DNA of 11,981 bases from Phycisphaerales bacterium (lineage in GTDB: Bacteria; Planctomycetota; Phycisphaerae; Phycisphaerales; UBA1924): NCBI GenBank assembly GCA_029212425.1, contig JARGNC010000004.1, forward strand, positions 1-11,981, in the 5' to 3' direction. The notes under the pieces were generated by a model. It saw nothing but the letters and a program-made list of their open reading frames with translations. It did not search any database and was not told the origin of the DNA. Each line of letters opens with the position of its first letter. Position 1 is the stretch's first letter. The position numbers and the translations under genes were made by a program. This document shows positions 7,707 through 11,981 of the stretch, in pieces.

Positions 7707-7741
7707 AAAAAGAAAAACCGCAGGAATGACCTGCGGTTTTT
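7707..7741 (-). terminator. Rho-independent terminator after tRNA-Pro
   Basis: A perfect 12-bp inverted repeat (7713-7724 with 7730-7741, including CCGCAGG/CCTGCGG and an A/T extension) encloses a 5-base loop. On the minus strand the stem ends in TTTTT, then C and TTTTT (to 7707). It begins 10 bases beyond the tRNA 3' end, so it should stop tRNA transcription and insulate the transporter genes. A plus-strand T run at 7737-7741 makes weak activity in the other direction possible. Confidence 0.9.
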
Positions 7742-7751
7742 CGACTTTGAA

Positions 7752-7825
7752 TCAGGGAGACAGGATTTGAACCTGCGACCTTCTGGTCCCAAACCAGACG
7801 CTCTACCAAGCTGAGCTACACCCTG
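7752..7825 (-). tRNA. tRNA-Pro, anticodon UGG (reads CCA and related proline codons)
   Basis: A 74-base cloverleaf can be drawn by hand on the minus strand: acceptor CAGGGTG with CTCCCTG, D stem GCTC/GAGC with loop AGCTTGGTA, anticodon stem TCTGG/CCAGA with loop TTTGGGA (TGG at positions 34-36, G37), variable AGGTC, T stem GCAGG/CCTGT with loop TTCAAAT. C1:G72 and A73 are the bacterial tRNA-Pro identity features, and the G15-C48 Levitt pair is present. The acceptor stem has a U6:U67 mismatch; the T stem closes with a G49-U65 wobble. CCA is not encoded: the sequence after A73 is TTC. A terminator follows directly. No convincing promoter was identified in the 95 bases before it. Confidence 0.95.
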
Positions 7826-7842
7826 CGGTGGCCTGTAGTGTA

Positions 7843-7857
7843 GACCCATATCGGGTC
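7843..7857. repeat. Short inverted repeat upstream of tRNA-Pro
   Basis: On the minus strand GACCC, five bases, then GGGTC, lying 18 bases before the tRNA 5' end. The stem is only 5 bp and there is no T run, so it is a poor terminator for the upstream gene. It could be part of the tRNA leader or chance. Confidence 0.25.
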
Positions 7858-7920
7858 AACCGCCACTCAACTTGTATGGACAATCTCAGAAGAATTTATT
7901 CCATACCCATTTCAGGGGCT

Positions 7921-10900
7921 TTACATCGGCACCTCGCGGAGGAGGACGATTCTCGGGGTATCCCCAGGATCGGTGACATTGGTTCGGTCCACGACCATGA
8001 CATAGCGTTTAGCGAGCGACGGGATCAACGGATCCTCCGGCTGGAGGTTGATCACATCAGACTCTTGGTACGCGTGGATGACGAACCAGACCGCGAAGTA
8101 ATCGGACCGAACGGAGATCATGTTGAGGACCCCGTTGGCCATCGCGAGTCGTTCGGCGTAATCGTTGATGGTTGCGCCGTTGGTTTCGCCTCCGAAGAGT
8201 TGAGGGTCCATCGCGACGACATCATCTGGGTCGCCGTCGAGGTTCATGTCGTCGTGGAAGTACTGCTGGATCGACAACTGAGGCTGAGCGGTCCGCAGCG
8301 CGACGGGGCTGGAGATCCCTTGACCGGCACCTTGGGCGTCTGGTCCGAACGAAACAGCAAGGATTTCTCCCAATGAACCGAATCCAGGGGTTTGACGCAT
8401 GCCATCGATCCCGGAGATGGTCTGGCGATCGCGATGGTCACCATCGGAATCTGTTGTGAGATCAGGTGTCTCCTCGTCCATGAGGTTGTTGGAATGCGAA
8501 GCAGAGTTGTCGTAGGAGTTGTTGTCGTCCGGATCAGCCGACGCATAGTTGAGCGGATTGAAGTCCTGCTGAGCGGTGTCTGCAGAGCGTGAACGCGGCT
8601 CGACAAACAAGCGATCCCGATACCCCACAATCGCGGCGGCAACATCAGGTGTTGTGCTCGGCGTGGTCAAATCCGGAAGATCCCAGCTGTCGTTTTGCCC
8701 CCACCACTCTGGCTCAGCGGTTGAGAGCGCGATGTTTGGATAGTACGAACTGAGGTTTGGACTCAGACCTGGGAGCAGGCGGAGAACCTCAACCGGTGCT
8801 GTGTTGATGTTGATCTGTCCAAAGGTCGGTGTGATGAGCTGATCCGCTGATGAATCGAGCGGCGCGATCGCGCGGACTTGATCGAGCACTCCGAGCGCCA
8901 TCGGTGCTCCGGTGCCTCTGCGGATGTCATCAAGGTAATCGAACTCAGGCGGATCCTCGCTGGTATCAGCGTTGAAGTACGCAACATAGTTGTTGATCGA
9001 AAGGTGACCATTGTCCAAAAGACTTTCTTCGCTGGTCACAGCATCCATCCACACGATGTCCGCGTTTGGTTCGGATTCCAGATAGTTCGCGGAGGTAATG
9101 TTCTCGTACCCCAGCGCGATCGCGATCGCTTCTGGGAGCGTGATCCATCGGCGTTCATCGTCGGCGTCGAACGCAACCGTGCCTGCATTGGCTGTCAGAC
9201 CAACATCCGGGATGTAGGTCGGACCGATACCCCAAGCGAGGAGCAAATCCGCAAGGCGCGGGGCTTCGTTGAACTGGTTTGCGTTTGGAAGGATCTCAGG
9301 GACCAGCAAGCTGTCTTCCGCGTGGAGATCCTGACCAGCGTTATTTGCAATCAATGAAAGCTGCGGGAACTTGTCTCGCATCTCGATGTCGTCGAACGGA
9401 TTGTACGCATCGCTGTTGAGTTCCCATTTATCCTGCGGTTCTCGAGCGATGGTCTGAACAACGGCCTGATTCGAGTTCAAGTTCAGGAGATCAGCAAAGG
9501 TTTCGTGAACCTCGTACTCAGGACGGATCGGCGCGTTGTTTGTTGGACTCCGGAGATTGTCAAGCGAGTCGTCGAGGAAGTCCTCAATAGTAAGGATCCC
9601 CCCGTTGTCGGAGAACTGGTCTTCCGAGATTTGGGTGTTGAATGATGGGTCTCGGCGTGAGCTAAGCATCCAAGATGCGACCTGACCATGGAAGTGTTCC
9701 GCTGGACCAGTGTTGACATCCGCGATGTCTGGATCGAAGTTGTCGCCGCGTCGCATGGATGCCCATCGGACGACGGAGAGACCGAAGTTGTCGTTGCGTA
9801 CACCGATGGTGGATACATCACCTGAATCGTAGAGAGCGGGGTCATAACCAACGCTGCCCTCGATCTGCCAAGGTTCCTCGGTGGTTCCTGAGGACACGAT
9901 CGGACGCTGCAAGAAGCTCGAGCTTCCGAGATCGAATCGATCGACGAGCATGTCGTTCTGGATGTAGTTGCCGTCGATGACACCTGGGTCTGGGTTGGAG
10001 ACGAGGTCTTCCTCAAGGGTCCCGACGATCTTTCTCCAGAGGCGGACTTTGGAAGTGTCGTGGTTCCGATCGGCATCCGAGTAGATAAACTCAGCGGGAT
10101 CGATATTGACCGCATTGGCATCGAGCAGATCGTGGAACTGGTTTTCTTCGATGATCGAACCATCGCGTGGATCAAACTGGTGGATGTGGATTGGTGTGGC
10201 TCCACCGTTGATTGAGAACTGTCGGTTGATCCACTCTTCCGCTGGACCGGTCCAGTCTTGTCCATCGTCGGTGAATGAGCCGACTTCTGCGAGCCATTTC
10301 TCGTCGAGCGCGCTAAGTATGTCGCCTGCACCATCGAAGCGTGAGTGGGCGATCGCGTAGAAGACACGCGATTCACCAGCGGGGATTGTGGTGCTTCGGT
10401 ACTGGTATTCCACATGCGTCGGGTCTGTGGAAGTGATGGTGACGCCGTTGGTTCCATCGAACGGAGCGTCGGGGTACTGTGCTGGATCATAGATCGGAGT
10501 CAATGGAGGGTTGAACTCGACAAACTCACCGAGCTTGAAGAATCGTCCACCGAACTCGATGTAATAATCGAACTTGAGTGTGGTGTTGGATGGTGACGGG
10601 TCTTCGTCGATGTAGCCCATTGGCTCGGCAGGACCGTCAGTGCCGCCGAGGATGATGTCCTCAGACCAAGGGTTGGTGAGTTGGAACGCGAGGACCTGCA
10701 TCATGAGGTCTTGGTTACTCTCTTGGACTGTGCCGTCAATCGTCACTGGGACGAGCGCGGGATCGCCGTCAGATCCTGCTGGGATGATCGGGCCGCTAAA
10801 TCCTGGACGAGGCGGGCGCGGAACGCGTCCATCGGAGAGGTAATCCTCGTCTCCCGATGCGGAATCGGTGTAGACATACATCGATGCAACTTCCGCGATG

Positions 10901-11981
10901 AACGGCATCGGTTCGATACCAAACACATTCACGGCACGGCGTGCGTCTTGCTCGCCTGCGGAGAAATGGTTGTTTGGTGTTTTTGCCTCACCCGGATCAA
11001 AGAGATTGCCTTGCGACATCCCTGCGTACTTCAGGTACTCAGAGAGGTCGAGCGGGTTCATCTGGAAGTCTGTACGCAAACTGTCATCGAGGAGCAGTGT
11101 TGCTGCGGTGGGTTCGTTGTCGGCATCGTACATGTCCGCGGAGTTCACGGCCATATGTGCCGCGACGCGGAGCGCGAGCTCTGGTGTGCGATGTCCGTAG
11201 AAGAGCGTCGCGGTTTCTTCGTCGCGTGCAAGACTTGGGTCTTCGACAAATACATCTTCGATGGTCGATGGGAACACCTTTGTCGCGTCAAGCTCACCCA
11301 CAAGCGCGTTGGAGTAGATGCTGAAGAGTGTTCCAGTGTTTTCAAATGCATCGGTGAGAACCGGCGCCGCTTCACCTGCAGTGAGTGTTGGGAGCGTTGG
11401 ATTGATGAGCGATCCCGGCAGGATCGCTGATCCACCGCTAACTGTTGTCAACAAACGGCGAGGGGTCACGGAGAAGAAGACCATCGATTCCTTCGCGATG
11501 GAACCATTGATTCGTCGCGGCTGGTCAGTCGCAGCGATGGTGTACCCGGATTCATCAATGAATCCATGGCGTTCACGATCTAGAGACAACGGACGGTTGG
11601 AGAGCAGCGGCGAGAACGCACGTTGGTTCTGACCAAAGACCGAAGGCATCCGTCCCATTGCAGCTTTTTCAAGGCGTGAAACGGTTGCAGGATCATTGAG
11701 GCCGTGGAACGAGAGGAGTTCGAGGAGATCGTCCTTGTTGTACAACGATCCTGTCACTGGATAGCTTTGTGATGACTCAACCTGATCTGTGGTCAACGGA
11801 TCGAGGCGCCCGATGTTCATGTACCATTCTGCTCGTTGCCTTTCGGTCATCGGATCGGTCGTTGGCGTGATCGGATCTTGATGGTATTGCCTCAACCGGA
11901 AGTTGGACGCGATGTCGTATTCCGCGTTTGGTGGGTTGAAGGTTGCATCAAAATCAGTGTCCATCACTGCAGCGGGAACGC
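7921..11981 (-). CDS. Giant secreted protein with GspK-like C-terminus, N-terminus cut by window
   Basis: The frame is open to the right edge, so the true start is probably outside; the first in-window candidate is GTG at 11967 (numbering used here, 1,348 residues). There is no hydrophobic N-terminal segment in view, as expected if a pseudopilin-type helix lies upstream. GQININTAPVEVLRLLPGL (1050-1068) followed by AAAIVGYRDRLF matches the helix-hairpin-helix region of GspK minor pseudopilins. The end has SVRSDYFAVWF near 1285-1295, then KRYVMVVDR near 1320-1328, like the last strands of GspK. A DxNxDGDxD loop (1240-1248) resembles a calcium site. GspK is normally about 320 residues, and residues 1 to about 1000 are unrecognised, acidic and rich in Asp, Asn, Ser and Thr. 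I infer an envelope or pilus-like secretion component. Similar-size proteins accompany pseudopilin genes in Verrucomicrobia (Verru_Chthon cassette A), a possible analogue. The gene ends 95 bases before tRNA-Pro without a clear terminator. Confidence 0.8.
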   Translation of the reverse strand, partial: VPAAVMDTDFDATFNPPNAEYDIASNFRLRQYHQDPITPTTDPMTERQRAEWYMNIGRLDPLTTDQVESSQSYPVTGSLYNKDDLLELLSFHGLNDPATVSRLEKAAMGRMPSVFGQNQRAFSPLLSNRPLSLDRERHGFIDESGYTIAATDQPRRINGSIAKESMVFFSVTPRRLLTTVSGGSAILPGSLINPTLPTLTAGEAAPVLTDAFENTGTLFSIYSNALVGELDATKVFPSTIEDVFVEDPSLARDEETATLFYGHRTPELALRVAAHMAVNSADMYDADNEPTAATLLLDDSLRTDFQMNPLDLSEYLKYAGMSQGNLFDPGEAKTPNNHFSAGEQDARRAVNVFGIEPMPFIAEVASMYVYTDSASGDEDYLSDGRVPRPPRPGFSGPIIPAGSDGDPALVPVTIDGTVQESNQDLMMQVLAFQLTNPWSEDIILGGTDGPAEPMGYIDEDPSPSNTTLKFDYYIEFGGRFFKLGEFVEFNPPLTPIYDPAQYPDAPFDGTNGVTITSTDPTHVEYQYRSTTIPAGESRVFYAIAHSRFDGAGDILSALDEKWLAEVGSFTDDGQDWTGPAEEWINRQFSINGGATPIHIHQFDPRDGSIIEENQFHDLLDANAVNIDPAEFIYSDADRNHDTSKVRLWRKIVGTLEEDLVSNPDPGVIDGNYIQNDMLVDRFDLGSSSFLQRPIVSSGTTEEPWQIEGSVGYDPALYDSGDVSTIGVRNDNFGLSVVRWASMRRGDNFDPDIADVNTGPAEHFHGQVASWMLSSRRDPSFNTQISEDQFSDNGGILTIEDFLDDSLDNLRSPTNNAPIRPEYEVHETFADLLNLNSNQAVVQTIAREPQDKWELNSDAYNPFDDIEMRDKFPQLSLIANNAGQDLHAEDSLLVPEILPNANQFNEAPRLADLLLAWGIGPTYIPDVGLTANAGTVAFDADDERRWITLPEAIAIALGYENITSANYLESEPNADIVWMDAVTSEESLLDNGHLSINNYVAYFNADTSEDPPEFDYLDDIRRGTGAPMALGVLDQVRAIAPLDSSADQLITPTFGQININTAPVEVLRLLPGLSPNLSSYYPNIALSTAEPEWWGQNDSWDLPDLTTPSTTPDVAAAIVGYRDRLFVEPRSRSADTAQQDFNPLNYASADPDDNNSYDNSASHSNNLMDEETPDLTTDSDGDHRDRQTISGIDGMRQTPGFGSLGEILAVSFGPDAQGAGQGISSPVALRTAQPQLSIQQYFHDDMNLDGDPDDVVAMDPQLFGGETNGATINDYAERLAMANGVLNMISVRSDYFAVWFVIHAYQESDVINLQPEDPLIPSLAKRYVMVVDRTNVTDPGDTPRIVLLREVPM

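Noticed and set aside
7354..7809. Minus-strand 151-codon frame starting in the tRNA and running into the first permease
   Set aside because: Its start (RLVWDQKVAGSNPV) is again translated tRNA, and the rest overlaps the clearly real OppC-like gene in another frame.
7661..7849. Minus-strand open frame of 62 codons over the tRNA, containing GVAQLGRASGLGPEGRRF
   Set aside because: This is the well-known false peptide from translating a tRNA gene; it also runs through the terminator stem.
7826..7920. Promoter for tRNA-Pro (TTGACC and TTGAGT boxes, TACACT)
   Set aside because: No pair has acceptable spacing: TTGACC to TACACT is 11 bases and TTGAGT to TACACT is 22, so I did not call it.
9483..10490. 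Minus-strand 335-codon frame, Ser/Thr/Arg-rich
   Set aside because: Off-frame reading of the giant gene; composition is that expected from its Asp/Glu-rich codons shifted by one base.
10681..11430. Plus-strand 249-codon frame, Cys/Arg/Val-rich
   Set aside because: Antisense to the giant gene; low-complexity composition and no domain.
1..11981. Mobile elements, CRISPR arrays, attachment sites, riboswitches
   Set aside because: No transposase or integrase motifs, no regular repeat-spacer array and no tRNA 3'-end duplication elsewhere in the window were seen.

Overview
The window reads as a stretch of bacterial chromosome, probably from a planctomycete of the Phycisphaerae type. This assignment is inference and rests on three things: roughly 55% GC, an Opp-type transporter whose permeases are far larger than in Proteobacteria or Firmicutes, and a giant pseudopilin-like protein with a GspK-type C-terminus. 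No rRNA or other taxonomic marker is present. Every supported gene lies on the minus strand, so gene order runs from high to low coordinates. Coding density is high and no gap without a gene exceeds about 100 bases.

Right part (11981 to 7921): one very long open frame, cut by the window edge at its N-terminus. Its last 300 or so residues look like the end of a GspK-type minor pseudopilin: an INTA-type helix-hairpin-helix motif, then a SDYF strand and a final beta region. The preceding 1,000 or so residues are unrecognised and acidic. Middle (7825 to 7707): a tRNA-Pro(UGG) gene with a U6:U67 mismatch in the acceptor stem, followed by a strong intrinsic terminator. The terminator separates the tRNA from what follows.

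Left part (7642 to 1): a peptide-type (Opp/Dpp) ABC importer cluster in the order OppC-like permease (429 aa), substrate-binding protein (624 aa), OppB-like permease (508 aa), a second OppC-like permease (569 aa) and OppD-like ATPase (at least 362 aa, cut by the window edge). The last permease pair overlaps by 4 bases (ATGA) and the other gaps are 30 to 80 bases, so the set is probably one operon, with a possible internal promoter before the binding protein. An OppF-like ATPase may follow beyond position 1.

How the genes would work together: the binding protein captures a peptide or similar solute in the periplasm. It appears to be held to the inner membrane by an uncleaved N-terminal helix and a short coiled coil. 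It would deliver the solute to a permease pair energised by OppD. The unusual point is that three permeases are encoded (one OppB type, two OppC type). Each carries extra material that topology places in the periplasm or in added membrane helices, while the cytoplasmic EAA loops that dock the ATPase look normal. This is the nearest thing to an undescribed system here: an Opp transporter with enlarged outward-facing parts and a tethered receptor.
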